Made by a program: the position numbers and the translations under genes
Assembly: GCA_022769545.1 (NCBI GenBank)
Contig: JALEJS010000035.1
Coordinates: forward strand, 1-64,000
Direction of reading: 5' to 3'
From: Blautia sp.
Lineage (GTDB): Bacteria > Bacillota > Clostridia > Lachnospirales > Lachnospiraceae
DNA: 64,000 bases
The notes under the pieces: generated by a model
Database searches by the model: none
What the model was told of the DNA's origin: nothing
The model's input: the letters and a program-made list of their open reading frames with translations, nothing else
Part shown: piece after piece, positions 41,532 through 49,859 of the stretch
Layout of the letters: every line of letters begins with the position of its first letter
Numbering within the stretch: the stretch's first letter is position 1

Positions 41532-42614
41532 ATGAGAAAAAAAGCATTGATTGCCATGAGCGGGGGTGTGGACAGCTCGGTGGCTGCCCTTCTCACGCAG
41601 CAGACGGGAGATACCTGTATCGGGATCAATCTGAAACTGTATCATAACGAGGATATCGGCGTGGATCGTCAGAAGACCTGCTGTTCTCTGGAGGATGTGG
41701 AAGCGGCCCGGACGGTTGCCTGGCGTCTGGGAATGCGGTTTTATGTGTTTAATTTCACCGGCTGCTTCCGGGAAGCCGTGATTGACCGCTTTACAGATGC
41801 GTATCAGCAGGGGTGGACACCCAATCCCTGTATTGACTGTAACCGTTATCTGAAATTCGGAAAGCTGATGGAGCGAATGAGGCAGCTGGAAATGGATTAT
41901 ATTGTGACCGGACATTATGCACGGACAGAGTATGAGACAGGCAGGAACCGGTATGTTCTGAAAAAGGGAAAGGACCCGAATAAAGATCAGTCTTATGTGC
42001 TGTATATGCTGACCCAGGAGCAGCTGGCGCATATCCGTTTTCCGCTGGGGGAATTCAGCAAGGATGAGGTCCGGAAGATGGCGGAAGAGCATGGATTTGT
42101 CAACGCGAAAAAAAGAGACAGCCAGGATATCTGTTTTGTTCCGGATGGAGATTATGCGAAAGTCATTGAGACAATTACCGGAGCGAGTGCCGTTCCCGGA
42201 TTGTTTACAGACAGCAGCGGAAACATACTGGGGCAGCATCGGGGAATCATTCATTACACCATCGGGCAGCGCAGGGGACTGCGCATTTCGGGAAAAGAAC
42301 GACTGTATGTGGTGGATATTCTGCCGGAAGAAAACCTGGTGATCCTCGGAACCGATCAGGAGCTGTTTCGAAGGGAACTTACAGCGGAGCAGGTGAATCT
42401 GATTTCCTGTGAAAAGCTCACGGAACCCATACGGGTAAAGGCAAAGGTCCGTTATCGACACACAGAGCAGCCTGCACTGGCGTGGCAGACGGAGGATGGA
42501 AAACTGCATGTCCGGTTTGATGAGCCGCAGCGAGCAATCACCAAAGGACAGGCGGTGGTACTGTATGATGATGATCTAGTGGTCGGGGGAGGTGTGATCA
42601 CGGAAATTCTGTAA
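41532..42614 (+). CDS. mnmA: tRNA-specific 2-thiouridylase MnmA
   Basis: The 360-residue enzyme adds sulfur at C2 of wobble uridine in tRNAs for Lys, Glu and Gln. The PP-loop SGGVDSS is at residues 10-16, the first catalytic cysteine is in NPCIDC (C100 or C103 region) and the second in SQDICFV (C201). I use ATG 41532 because the track start at 41472 lies within the terminator hairpin and adds an atypical leader. GAGTGAGGG is the ribosome site. As a sulfur-consuming enzyme it fits the preceding cysteine genes, although no cysteine desulfurase is nearby. Confidence 0.93.
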   Translation: MRKKALIAMSGGVDSSVAALLTQQTGDTCIGINLKLYHNEDIGVDRQKTCCSLEDVEAARTVAWRLGMRFYVFNFTGCFREAVIDRFTDAYQQGWTPNPCIDCNRYLKFGKLMERMRQLEMDYIVTGHYARTEYETGRNRYVLKKGKDPNKDQSYVLYMLTQEQLAHIRFPLGEFSKDEVRKMAEEHGFVNAKKRDSQDICFVPDGDYAKVIETITGASAVPGLFTDSSGNILGQHRGIIHYTIGQRRGLRISGKERLYVVDILPEENLVILGTDQELFRRELTAEQVNLISCEKLTEPIRVKAKVRYRHTEQPALAWQTEDGKLHVRFDEPQRAITKGQAVVLYDDDLVVGGGVITEIL

Positions 42615-42644
42615 AATTCAAGCCGAACGCAGCTGTGAAAATAC

Positions 42645-42673
42645 TTGGCAGTGATAAAATACGAAGGTATAAT
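42645..42673 (+). promoter_or_regulatory. Promoter ahead of the small ORF and exchanger gene
   Basis: TTGGCA (42645-42650) and perfect TATAAT (42668-42673), spacer 17 bases. A second TATAAT at 42696-42701 lacks a good -35. Confidence 0.7.
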
Positions 42674-42744
42674 GATAACAATCCGTCGGGGCGGGCATAT
42701 AATGAGAAAAGCGCAGCAATCGCCGGAACCTGAGAGAAAGAGAA

Positions 42745-43062
42745 GTGAGCAGAGTGCGGAGCCGGAGGCAGAGAACCGTTTATTTCATACTGGTATGGTT
42801 TATGATAGCGGCAGGAATGTGCCCGGACGATGCCCCGGCACATTCTTCTTATCTGCGCACACCTGTGAAACAGGTATGTCTTTCTGATATGGAAGCAGAG
42901 GAGGATCCGATATGTTCTGCAGAAATCATTCCGGAATATGTCGGAAATTTTTTCCTGCAGATGGATGGACGGTGCATCCGAAATGTACGGCTGACGTTCT
43001 GGCTTTTGGACAGAGACTGCTCTGCTGAAAATCTCCATTTGTCGGGCAATTTATGTTTATGA
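42745..43062 (+). CDS. Small hypothetical protein with one membrane or signal segment
   Basis: This 105-residue frame starts with GTG after GAGAGAAAGAGAA. It has a basic N-terminus (SRVRSRRQR), a hydrophobic segment VYFILVWFMIAAGM and a mostly polar remainder with five cysteines. A competing frame (42645-42887) has no membrane segment and a low-complexity look, so this one is preferred. It ends 14 bases before the Na+/Ca2+ exchanger gene and should be on its transcript. No family recognised. Confidence 0.45.
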   Translation: MSRVRSRRQRTVYFILVWFMIAAGMCPDDAPAHSSYLRTPVKQVCLSDMEAEEDPICSAEIIPEYVGNFFLQMDGRCIRNVRLTFWLLDRDCSAENLHLSGNLCL

Positions 43063-43076
43063 AAGGGAGATAAAAT

Positions 43077-43997
43077 ATGATTTTCGTACAGATTTTATTA
43101 CTGGCACTGGGGTTTGGGATGCTGGTAAAGGGAGCGGACTGGTTTGTGGACGGAACGTCCGGAATTGCTGCAAAACTGGGAATCCCGCAGCTGGTGGTCG
43201 GGCTGACGATCGTTGCGATGGGAACCAGCGCACCGGAGGCTGCGGTGAGTATTACGGCAGCGCTGAGGAAAAATGCCGATATTGCTATCGGAAATGTGGT
43301 CGGAAGCAACATTCTGAATATTCTGATCATTCTTGGGCTGACAGCGCTGATTCGGTCCGTTGCGATTCAGAAATCCACGCTGCGGGTGGAAATCCCCTAT
43401 ATGATTGTGATTACTGTAGTTCTTGTCTTCATGGGAAAAAACGATGGCTGTGTGACCAGAACAGAGGGCCTGGTCCTCTGGGCATTGTTTCTTCTGTATC
43501 TGGGGTACCTGTTTCGTCTTGCGGGAAAAGGGACGGAGAAAGAAGCGCCGGTGGAGAAAAAGGTGTGGCTGCTTCTGCTGAGTGCAGTGGCCGGAGGCGT
43601 GATCGTGGTATGGGGCAGCGACATCACGGTGGATGCAGCCACGAAAATAGCAGCGGCGGCAGGACTGAGTGAGCGTTTTATTGGCCTGACGATCGTGGCT
43701 CTCGGAACATCTCTGCCGGAACTGTTCACCTCTGTGACGGCGGCGCGAAAGGGAAATGCAGACATTGCCATCGGAAATATTGTGGGAAGCAATATTTTTA
43801 ATATTCTGTTTGTGATTGGGACTTCCGCTCTGATTACGCCGGTTCCCTATGAAAAAGGATTTATTACAGATGGATGGATCGCAGTGGCGGCAGGGGTACT
43901 GCTGTGGATCGCTGTGTTCCGGACGAGGAAGCTGCAGAGAAAGTGGGGCATTTGCATGCTGCTATCCTATCTTGCATACTTCCTGTATCTTCTTTGA
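43077..43997 (+). CDS. Na+/Ca2+ exchanger family antiporter (YrbG-like)
   Basis: The 306-residue membrane protein has about ten helices and two inverted alpha-repeats: GTSAPEAAVSITAALRKNADIAIGNVVGSN near residues 45-80, and GTSLPELFTSVTAARKGNADIAIGNIVGSN near 215-245. The glutamates in APEA and LPEL are the ion ligands of the CaCA superfamily. It should exchange sodium or protons for calcium at the membrane. RBS AAAGGGAG precedes the ATG. A hairpin follows 30 bases after the stop codon. Confidence 0.92.
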   Translation: MIFVQILLLALGFGMLVKGADWFVDGTSGIAAKLGIPQLVVGLTIVAMGTSAPEAAVSITAALRKNADIAIGNVVGSNILNILIILGLTALIRSVAIQKSTLRVEIPYMIVITVVLVFMGKNDGCVTRTEGLVLWALFLLYLGYLFRLAGKGTEKEAPVEKKVWLLLLSAVAGGVIVVWGSDITVDAATKIAAAAGLSERFIGLTIVALGTSLPELFTSVTAARKGNADIAIGNIVGSNIFNILFVIGTSALITPVPYEKGFITDGWIAVAAGVLLWIAVFRTRKLQRKWGICMLLSYLAYFLYLL

Positions 43998-44026
43998 TCT
44001 CAACATCATTTCGTTCCTGTCATAAA

Positions 44027-44064
44027 GCCCCCTGCGTCGGCCGGAAACGGCTGCACGCAGGGGA
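44027..44064 (+). terminator. Hairpin after the exchanger gene
   Basis: CCCCTGCGT and ACGCAGGGG form a perfect 9-bp stem with an inner CGGCCGGAAACGGCTG region. The following bases (ATGTTTCATTAATATTTTATT) are T-rich but not a clean run, so termination efficiency is uncertain. Confidence 0.6.
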
Positions 44065-44142
44065 TGTTTCATTAATATTTTATTCTTCAGACAATACCCG
44101 CCAAGTCACACGTGCGTTCGATTTGAATTTCTTGAAAATAAA

Positions 44143-44171
44143 TTGATTTTCCGTCTGAAATTCCCTATACT
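44143..44171 (+). promoter_or_regulatory. Promoter of the HD-GYP/GGDEF gene
   Basis: TTGATT (44143-44148) and TATACT (44166-44171) with a 17-base spacer, 52 bases before the ATG at 44223. Confidence 0.7.
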
Positions 44172-44222
44172 ATAGATAAGTGCAGATGATATGATTTCTG
44201 CGCAGGGGAAGGAGAGACGGCT

Positions 44223-47216
44223 ATGCATGAATCGTTTCTGAATTGTTATATAGGAGTATCCATCCTGATTGCTCTGATGGATGTGATACTGGCTGTAAAA
44301 TCTGTTCAGAAAAACAGAACCACAGGAAGGTTTCTGGGATTTGCCTGTGCCGGGGCGGCTGTGGTGGATATCAGTTATCTGATCAGTATTCTGAATGACG
44401 GCTATATGTGCATGTCTGTTATGTCGAGTATCTATTTTGTCAGCATTGATTTTATGCTGCTGTGTCTTCTCATATTTACTGTGTATTTTACGAAAGGAAA
44501 ATTTACAAAAATCGGGAATACAGCCGTTGGTCTGGTTACGTTGTATGCGTTTTTTGAGCTGGTCGTTTTTTCCGTCAATCCGTTTTCTGAAATTGCGATC
44601 CGGTATGTCCGGCGGGATACCTTTATCGCAAAATACGCATATCAGATGCGCCCGCTGTACTGGATGCATCTGGTCTTTACCTATTCGCTGGTAGCGGTGA
44701 TACTGATTTTGCTGATACGAAAAATGTACAGGATCCCCGGAGAATACCGGGCACAGTATGGATATGTGATTCTGGGAATTCTGGCCATCGTTTCTGTGAA
44801 TGCGGTATTTCTGTTCTGGCCGGGAGTAAATGTCTATAATCTTCTGGATTATTCCATCTGCGGATACAGCCTTACGGCGTTTTTGCTGTACTGGAGCTGT
44901 TTCAACTATTCTACCCACGGAATGCTGAATCGTCTCAAAACCAGTATTTTTGAGAATATCGATCAGGGAATTGTTCTTTTTGACTATAATGACAATCTGA
45001 TTCTCCATAATGCAAAGGCAGACTACCTGCTGGGCGGAGATCTTTCGGAAAAATGTTCCGTTCTGGAGGAGTTCCTGAACTGTTACAACCTTTCACTGAA
45101 TTCGGAGACAGAGAGTGAAAGTATCTCACTGCAGTGTTATGTGAAAAACGGGGAGGAAGACAGACCTCTGCGCTGTGATATCCGAAGGCTGCAGAATGAA
45201 GAAGAGCAGCAGCTGGGACAGCTGTTTGTATTTTCTGATGCGGCACTGGAAACGGATCTGCTGACCGGTTTCCAGAACTGGGAGAGCTTCCGGCGTTTTG
45301 CCAGGGAAGGCGGAGAGCATTTTGCCTGTCCGACGGCAGTGGCGATCTGTGATATCAACAGCCTGTCGGTGATTAACAGCACCCATGGAAACAGCGTGGG
45401 GAATCAGAAAATCCGACTGCTTGCAGATACCATGCGGCAGTATTTTCCAAAACAGACTTACTATGTACGCGGCCTGGAAGCGAATCTGATTGCGCTGTGC
45501 AGACGCAGCACAGAAATGGAAATGCAGGAATATCTGACACAGGTAAAGAAGCATTTTGACGGCAATATCCAGTATGCGGTCAGCGTTACCACGGAGGAAA
45601 TGCCGAACGTTCTGCAGGCAGTTGAGGTGGCATCGAAGGCGATGCGTGCGAAGAAGCTTCTTGACCGGGAATCGATTCATTCCGAGATGCTCTCGTCTCT
45701 GATCCGGGCACTGCAGGAATGTGACAGTGATACGGAGAGCCATGTGCGCCGTACACAGCTGATGGGGGCGGAACTGGGAGAAAGAATTGAACTGACAGAT
45801 ATTCAGCAGAGCAAGCTGTCGCTGCTCTGTCTTCTGCATGATATCGGCAAGATTGGAATTCCGCTGGAGATATTGAACAAGCCGGGACAGCTTTCTGAGG
45901 AAGAATGGAATATTCTCCGTTCACATACGGAAAAAGGATATGAGATCGCAAACAGCAACAACGAATTGAGAGGGATTGCGGAAGAGATCCGTCATCACCA
46001 TGAACGATGGGATGGAAAAGGATATCCGGACGGGCTGAGCCGGGAAAGCATTCCACTTTTATCGAGAGTGATTGCGGTGGTAGATGCGTATGATGCCATG
46101 ACAAATAACCGTGCATACAGAGCATCCATGTCTCCGGCCAGTGCGATGAAGGAACTGAAACGGTGTGCGGGAAGCCAGTTTGACCCCTTTATTGTATCTG
46201 AGTTTCTCAGAATGCTGAAGGAAAAAAGGGTGGAAGGGAACGCCGAAATCACGGAGTCTGATGAAATGTCCGGAAATGAACGTGCTGAGCATTCCGGGGG
46301 CGATGACGATAAGGAAAAGGAAAAAGGAATCAGTGTCCATCCGGTTCCCTACAGCCGGTACCTGCTGGATGAATCCATGAGGATCATATCGGTGGATGAC
46401 AATTTTGAAAAGCTGACAGGATATACCATGGAGGATATTCGTCAGAATCATATGCTTCAGTCGGATCTGATTCCGGAGGAGGAGCGAACAGAGTATCTGT
46501 GTCAGACCAATGCCAGTCTTGCCATGAGTCCCCTGGTTTTTCAGGAACACAGGCTCCGCCGCAAGAATGGGACAGATATCTATGTGTTCTGTTTTGGCCG
46601 ATTGTATTTTGATTCCGCAGCCCGTGCGGAACGATCCGAAATTATCATTACCGATATCAGCAACACCTATTCCATGAGGATGCTGACAGATGCGGAACAG
46701 AGCAAGGCGCAGATGAGGCTGAGATACTGGGAACGCACGTATCGCAGGGATTCTCTTACAGGACTTTTAAATCATGCTGCTTTCCGCAGTGATGTGGAGT
46801 TGAAGCTTCTGGAAGGAAAATCAAAAATCATGATGCTGATGATGGATGTGGATAAGTTTAAGGAATACAATGACACCTTCGGACATCATAATGGAGATAA
46901 ATTTCTGATCCTGGTTGCGCAGACACTGATTATGTCTCTTCGGAAAGAGGACCGTGCCTGCCGTATGGGAGGGGACGAGTTTGCGGCAGTTCTTTTCTTT
47001 GATAAGGATGCGTCGGAAATGCAGATGCATGAGCGGGCACAGCAGATTTTTGACAAGGTAAATATGAGAGTAAAGGCCACAGAAGGCGGAACGGGTATTT
47101 CCATGGGCGCAGTGATCGCGGAGGCGGATGCGACATTTAATCAGCTGTATGAAGCATCGGACAAGGCGCTCTATCAGGCAAAGGACAGAGGGCGCGGGAG
47201 GATTGTTATTTTCTGA
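44223..47216 (+). CDS. Multidomain c-di-GMP protein: 7TM, PAS, degenerate GGDEF, HD-GYP, PAS, GGDEF
   Basis: In this 997-residue protein residues 1-235 form a seven-helix membrane sensor. A PAS-like domain (about 240-340) precedes a GGDEF-like domain (345-490) whose active loop reads RGLEANL, so it is catalytically dead. Next comes an HD-GYP phosphodiesterase with HDIGKIGIP (near 539), HHERWDGKGYP (near 591) and VVDAYDAMTNNRAYR. After a charged linker there is a second PAS (about 708-815), and a C-terminal GGDEF with DSLTGLLNHAAF, MDVDKFKEYND and an intact RMGGDEF (916-921). It can in principle both make and degrade cyclic di-GMP, with the dead GGDEF perhaps acting as GTP sensor. RBS GGGGAAGGAGAG. 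Transcribed alone between its promoter and a terminator. Confidence 0.9.
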   Translation: MHESFLNCYIGVSILIALMDVILAVKSVQKNRTTGRFLGFACAGAAVVDISYLISILNDGYMCMSVMSSIYFVSIDFMLLCLLIFTVYFTKGKFTKIGNTAVGLVTLYAFFELVVFSVNPFSEIAIRYVRRDTFIAKYAYQMRPLYWMHLVFTYSLVAVILILLIRKMYRIPGEYRAQYGYVILGILAIVSVNAVFLFWPGVNVYNLLDYSICGYSLTAFLLYWSCFNYSTHGMLNRLKTSIFENIDQGIVLFDYNDNLILHNAKADYLLGGDLSEKCSVLEEFLNCYNLSLNSETESESISLQCYVKNGEEDRPLRCDIRRLQNEEEQQLGQLFVFSDAALETDLLTGFQNWESFRRFAREGGEHFACPTAVAICDINSLSVINSTHGNSVGNQKIRLLADTMRQYFPKQTYYVRGLEANLIALCRRSTEMEMQEYLTQVKKHFDGNIQYAVSVTTEEMPNVLQAVEVASKAMRAKKLLDRESIHSEMLSSLIRALQECDSDTESHVRRTQLMGAELGERIELTDIQQSKLSLLCLLHDIGKIGIPLEILNKPGQLSEEEWNILRSHTEKGYEIANSNNELRGIAEEIRHHHERWDGKGYPDGLSRESIPLLSRVIAVVDAYDAMTNNRAYRASMSPASAMKELKRCAGSQFDPFIVSEFLRMLKEKRVEGNAEITESDEMSGNERAEHSGGDDDKEKEKGISVHPVPYSRYLLDESMRIISVDDNFEKLTGYTMEDIRQNHMLQSDLIPEEERTEYLCQTNASLAMSPLVFQEHRLRRKNGTDIYVFCFGRLYFDSAARAERSEIIITDISNTYSMRMLTDAEQSKAQMRLRYWERTYRRDSLTGLLNHAAFRSDVELKLLEGKSKIMMLMMDVDKFKEYNDTFGHHNGDKFLILVAQTLIMSLRKEDRACRMGGDEFAAVLFFDKDASEMQMHERAQQIFDKVNMRVKATEGGTGISMGAVIAEADATFNQLYEASDKALYQAKDRGRGRIVIF

Positions 47217-47280
47217 AACAGGAAGAACAGAGTATTTAAGCCGAATGTATGTGAGACCTGGCGATAAAATAAGGATTGTT

Positions 47281-47352
47281 GAAGTGCTGCAAAGCAGAAG
47301 GAGACTTGCCGGTTTGGGTGAGGGAGTCCTGACTGCATGCAGCACTTTTTTC
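47281..47352 (+). terminator. Terminator after the HD-GYP/GGDEF gene
   Basis: GAAGTGCTGCA and TGCAGCACTTTTTTC form a long stem around a 45-base insert that itself can pair (GGAGACT with AGTCC). The T-run is good. Confidence 0.7.
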
Positions 47353-47461
47353 ACACAATAAACACCATATGGTCACCGGATAATCACTTTATAATCACTG
47401 TATAAACACAGATCCGGATTATCATAGTATCTGTAAATCAAACAGAAAGGATGTGTAAATT

Positions 47462-48256
47462 ATGAAACGTAAATACGCGGTAATGACAATTGCTCTGATC
47501 ATGGCATTGAATCCGGTAAGCATATATGCTTCCGGGGATTCCACTGCGGATACAGATGCGGTATTTGATGATGTATCAGATTCGGAAGAGGATTCTGGTA
47601 CCGATGAAAATGAATCTTTCAATACATATGTAATCGGTCAGGTGACTGATATCACAGATACCACACTGGAAATCAAAGTCGGATGTCTGACGGATACAAC
47701 AGAAGACATTTCTGAATATACTGACATGTCAGGCGCAGAGGCGGCAGATGAAGACACGGCAGATGAAGACACGGCAGATGAGGATACAGCAGGTGAAACT
47801 GATTCAGGTGAAGATACTGTGGATATTGCTTCTGATCAGATATCCGGTAACTCTGGTATGACACTTCAATTGCAGGATACGACGACCGTTTATGATATTC
47901 CTTCAGGACTGACCGTATATGCAGTAACAAAACCCGAGTATCTGGAGGTGATAACATCGGAAGACAGCATGGAGGCTGCAGAAGACACAGAAGCAGAAAA
48001 CGCTGCGGGAGGTGACGCGGAAGACAACGCAGAGGAAAGTGCTGATATTCCGGAAAATAGTTCAGATTCATCAGGTATCTATTCAAAAATCGTGGATGAA
48101 AATGCATATCTCTATGACATGGAGATATCAGATGTCAATATAGATGATCTGGTGATTCTGGAATTGGATGACACAGATTCGCCGGTTTCCATCACTCTGC
48201 TTCTGACAGAAGAAGAGCTGGAAGATATTTCTGGAGATCTTTCTTCTGAATCATAA
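47462..48256 (+). CDS. Acidic secreted protein with ADEDT repeats
   Basis: A 264-residue protein with a signal peptide (MKRKYAVMTIALIMALNPVSIYA) and a strongly acidic mature part. Two structured-looking segments (FNTYVIGQVTDITDTTLEIKVG and TLQLQDTTTVYDIPSGLTVYAVT) flank a low-complexity stretch that contains three tandem ADEDT units (about residues 95-109, encoded by 15-base repeats at 47745-47789). A last hydrophobic-acidic segment DVNIDDLVILELDD ends the protein. No anchor motif is seen. No family recognised; possibly metal-binding or a cell-wall protein. The gene is flanked by terminators and is monocistronic. Confidence 0.75.
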   Translation: MKRKYAVMTIALIMALNPVSIYASGDSTADTDAVFDDVSDSEEDSGTDENESFNTYVIGQVTDITDTTLEIKVGCLTDTTEDISEYTDMSGAEAADEDTADEDTADEDTAGETDSGEDTVDIASDQISGNSGMTLQLQDTTTVYDIPSGLTVYAVTKPEYLEVITSEDSMEAAEDTEAENAAGGDAEDNAEESADIPENSSDSSGIYSKIVDENAYLYDMEISDVNIDDLVILELDDTDSPVSITLLLTEEELEDISGDLSSES

Positions 48257-48322
48257 ACAAAAATCAGGTTTTGCAGCAGGAGCATATTTCATAACATATT
48301 TTTTCGCTTTTCCTTTTATGAT

Positions 48323-48367
48323 AAAAAACAGCCGGCGGTCTGGAGACTCAGACACTGGCTGTTTTTT
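48323..48367 (+). terminator. Terminator after the acidic secreted protein gene
   Basis: AAAAAACAGCC and GGCTGTTTTTT form the outer stem with TCTG/CAGA inside. Symmetric A/T flanks permit function on either strand. Confidence 0.8.
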
Positions 48368-48376
48368 GATGATAAA

Positions 48377-48450
48377 ATGTAAAATATAGTTGACAAGACG
48401 AGGTAAATGGGTTATGATACAAAATGTAAGATATATTTTACATAATGTAA
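48377..48450 (+). promoter_or_regulatory. Promoter and operator array of the membrane protein/XRE pair
   Basis: TTGACA (48390-48395) and TATGAT (48413-48418), spacer 17. The 20-base near-palindrome ATGTAAGATATATTTTACAT (48424-48443; 18 of 20 symmetric) covers the expected start of transcription. A matching half-site ATGTAAAATATA (48377-48388) abuts the -35, and another ATGTAA follows at 48445. The XRE protein encoded in the operon is the likely repressor. Confidence 0.7.
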
Positions 48451-48501
48451 TGTAAAAACAAAGCCCGAAAGAATTCGGGACAGTAAAAGGAAAGGATGGG
48501 A

Positions 48502-49047
48502 ATGACTGTGAATGCATATCGTCTCGGGATTCTGACAGGAATCCTCGCCGGAGTGATTCTGGTAATTATTTTTCTGAAATATTCAAAAAAGGATGGAAGC
48601 CTTCGGTGCAAGTGGGATGAGCGCCAGCTTCTGATTCGCGGAAACGGATTTAAGTACGCTTTTTTCACTGTGCTGGTTCTTCTGTTTTTGTACTGTAGTC
48701 TGGGAGTATCGTTTGAGGGATTTCCTCTGGATGTGCAGGCTGCCGGTTTTCTGATTGCCATTTTGGGGGTTGCGGTAGACGTGGTTTACTGTATCTGGAA
48801 CGGAGCATATTTTTCGCTGAATGAGAACCGGAAACGTGTGCTGATCGGGTTTGCCCTGATCGGGGGATTTAATCTTTTTATTGGTGTTTCCGGGATTCTT
48901 CATGGCGCTTCCATTACCAATGGTGTGCTGAACGTGCGGAGTGCCAATCTGTTTTGCGGAGCACTTTTTATTGTAATTTTCCTCACATTGTTTCTCCGTA
49001 TGGCGGTTCCGGAAAAGGATGGAGAAGAGGAAGAGACAGGAGAATGA
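48502..49047 (+). CDS. Membrane protein paired with an XRE regulator
   Basis: About 181 residues with five hydrophobic helices. After the first helix comes a short cytoplasmic segment with KWDERQLLIRGNGFKYAF, resembling small DUF-type membrane proteins that occur next to compact XRE regulators in Firmicutes. The C-terminus is acidic. I prefer ATG 48502 to 48496, because AAGGAAAGG is directly adjacent to the first and well spaced for the second. It lies seven bases before the XRE gene. Role unknown; the pairing suggests a membrane component controlled by or controlling the regulator. Confidence 0.75.
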   Translation: MTVNAYRLGILTGILAGVILVIIFLKYSKKDGSLRCKWDERQLLIRGNGFKYAFFTVLVLLFLYCSLGVSFEGFPLDVQAAGFLIAILGVAVDVVYCIWNGAYFSLNENRKRVLIGFALIGGFNLFIGVSGILHGASITNGVLNVRSANLFCGALFIVIFLTLFLRMAVPEKDGEEEETGE

Positions 49048-49053
49048 TGGCAA

Positions 49054-49257
49054 ATGAAAAATCTCAGATTAAAATCTGCCAGAGCGGCACTGGATCTGTC
49101 GCAGCAGCAGCTGGCGGACGCGGTAGGGGTTTCGCGCCAGACCATAAATGCCATAGAAAAGGGCGATTACAATCCTACGATTAAACTGTGCAGAGCCATC
49201 TGCCGCATATTAGGAAAAACACTGGACGAACTGTTCTGGGAAGATGAGGAAGAATAG
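49054..49257 (+). CDS. Small XRE-family transcriptional regulator (YozG-like)
   Basis: A 67-residue protein that is almost entirely one helix-turn-helix domain: KSARAALDLSQQQLADAVGVSRQTINAIEKGDYNPTIKLCRAI, with the acidic tail LDELFWEDEEE. This compact type usually represses its own two-gene operon. The operator array upstream of the partner gene fits. RBS GGAGAATGATGG is close upstream. Confidence 0.9.
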   Translation: MKNLRLKSARAALDLSQQQLADAVGVSRQTINAIEKGDYNPTIKLCRAICRILGKTLDELFWEDEEE

Positions 49258-49258
49258 G

Positions 49259-49314
49259 GTACTGCTCACCGCTGATATCGCGAAGTGCGTTATTGAACGG
49301 AGTGAACAGTAACC
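49259..49314. repeat. Imperfect inverted repeat after the XRE gene
   Basis: TACTGcTCACCG near 49260 pairs with CGGaGTGAaCAGTA near 49298-49312 around a loop containing ATCGCGAAGTGCG. No T-run follows on either strand. It looks like a degenerate dispersed palindrome rather than a terminator; no second copy was seen in this window. Confidence 0.45.
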
Positions 49315-49447
49315 AGTGACAGAATCGAATCGGAATTCATCCTCCGCAGCAGTGGACGAACCGGCAGGATTTGTGATAGAATGCTTTCATAGATGACCCG
49401 GAAATATCCGGGATAAACGACAAAGAAAAGCAAAGGATGGAAGAAAG

Positions 49448-49852
49448 ATGGGAAAAGTGACGGATTATCTGGAAAAATATTACAAAGATACAAACTATAA
49501 CTGTGCGGAGGCTGTCTTCTGTGCGGCGATGGAAGCCTGGGACGTCGATATGCCAAAGGAGACCGTGAAGGCTATGGCCGGATTCGGCGGCGGTATGGGC
49601 TGCGGAAGCGTGTGCGGTGCTGTGACCGGCGGAATTGCGGCACTGAGCTGCAAGTTTGTGGAGGGTGACGGCGGGCACACCAGCCCGCTTCTGATGCAGA
49701 AAGCGCGGACTTATATTCGCCTGGTTCGCCAGACGTATGGCTCAGAGGAATGCAAGCATCTGAAACCGCAGTTTTTCAGCCAGGAGGAAAGATGCTTTCA
49801 GACAATCAGCCGCATAGCAGCCGTGCTGGATCAGGTATATGAAATGGAGTGA
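49448..49852 (+). CDS. C_GCAxxG_C_C family protein
   Basis: A 134-residue protein with the cysteine pattern of this family: NCAEAVFCAA near residue 18, GGGMGCGSVCGAVTGGIAAL near 50-66, and further cysteines at LSC, ECKHL and ERCF. Members are thought to be small redox or metal-binding proteins, but no reaction is established. The RBS is GGATGGAAG. A CCCGGAAATATCCGGG hairpin (49397-49412) lies in the leader. It abuts a PfkB-type kinase gene seven bases later, so the two are co-transcribed. Confidence 0.85.
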   Translation: MGKVTDYLEKYYKDTNYNCAEAVFCAAMEAWDVDMPKETVKAMAGFGGGMGCGSVCGAVTGGIAALSCKFVEGDGGHTSPLLMQKARTYIRLVRQTYGSEECKHLKPQFFSQEERCFQTISRIAAVLDQVYEME

Positions 49853-49859
49853 TTTCGAA

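Noticed and set aside
42645-42887. 80-aa ORF before the exchanger gene
   Set aside because: It begins inside the -35 box of a good promoter, and its composition is less protein-like than the overlapping 105-aa frame, which has a membrane segment.
44027-44064. Metal- or c-di-GMP-sensing riboswitch between the exchanger and the HD-GYP gene
   Set aside because: Only one simple hairpin is present, and the promoter of the downstream gene starts after it, so it cannot be a leader for that gene.
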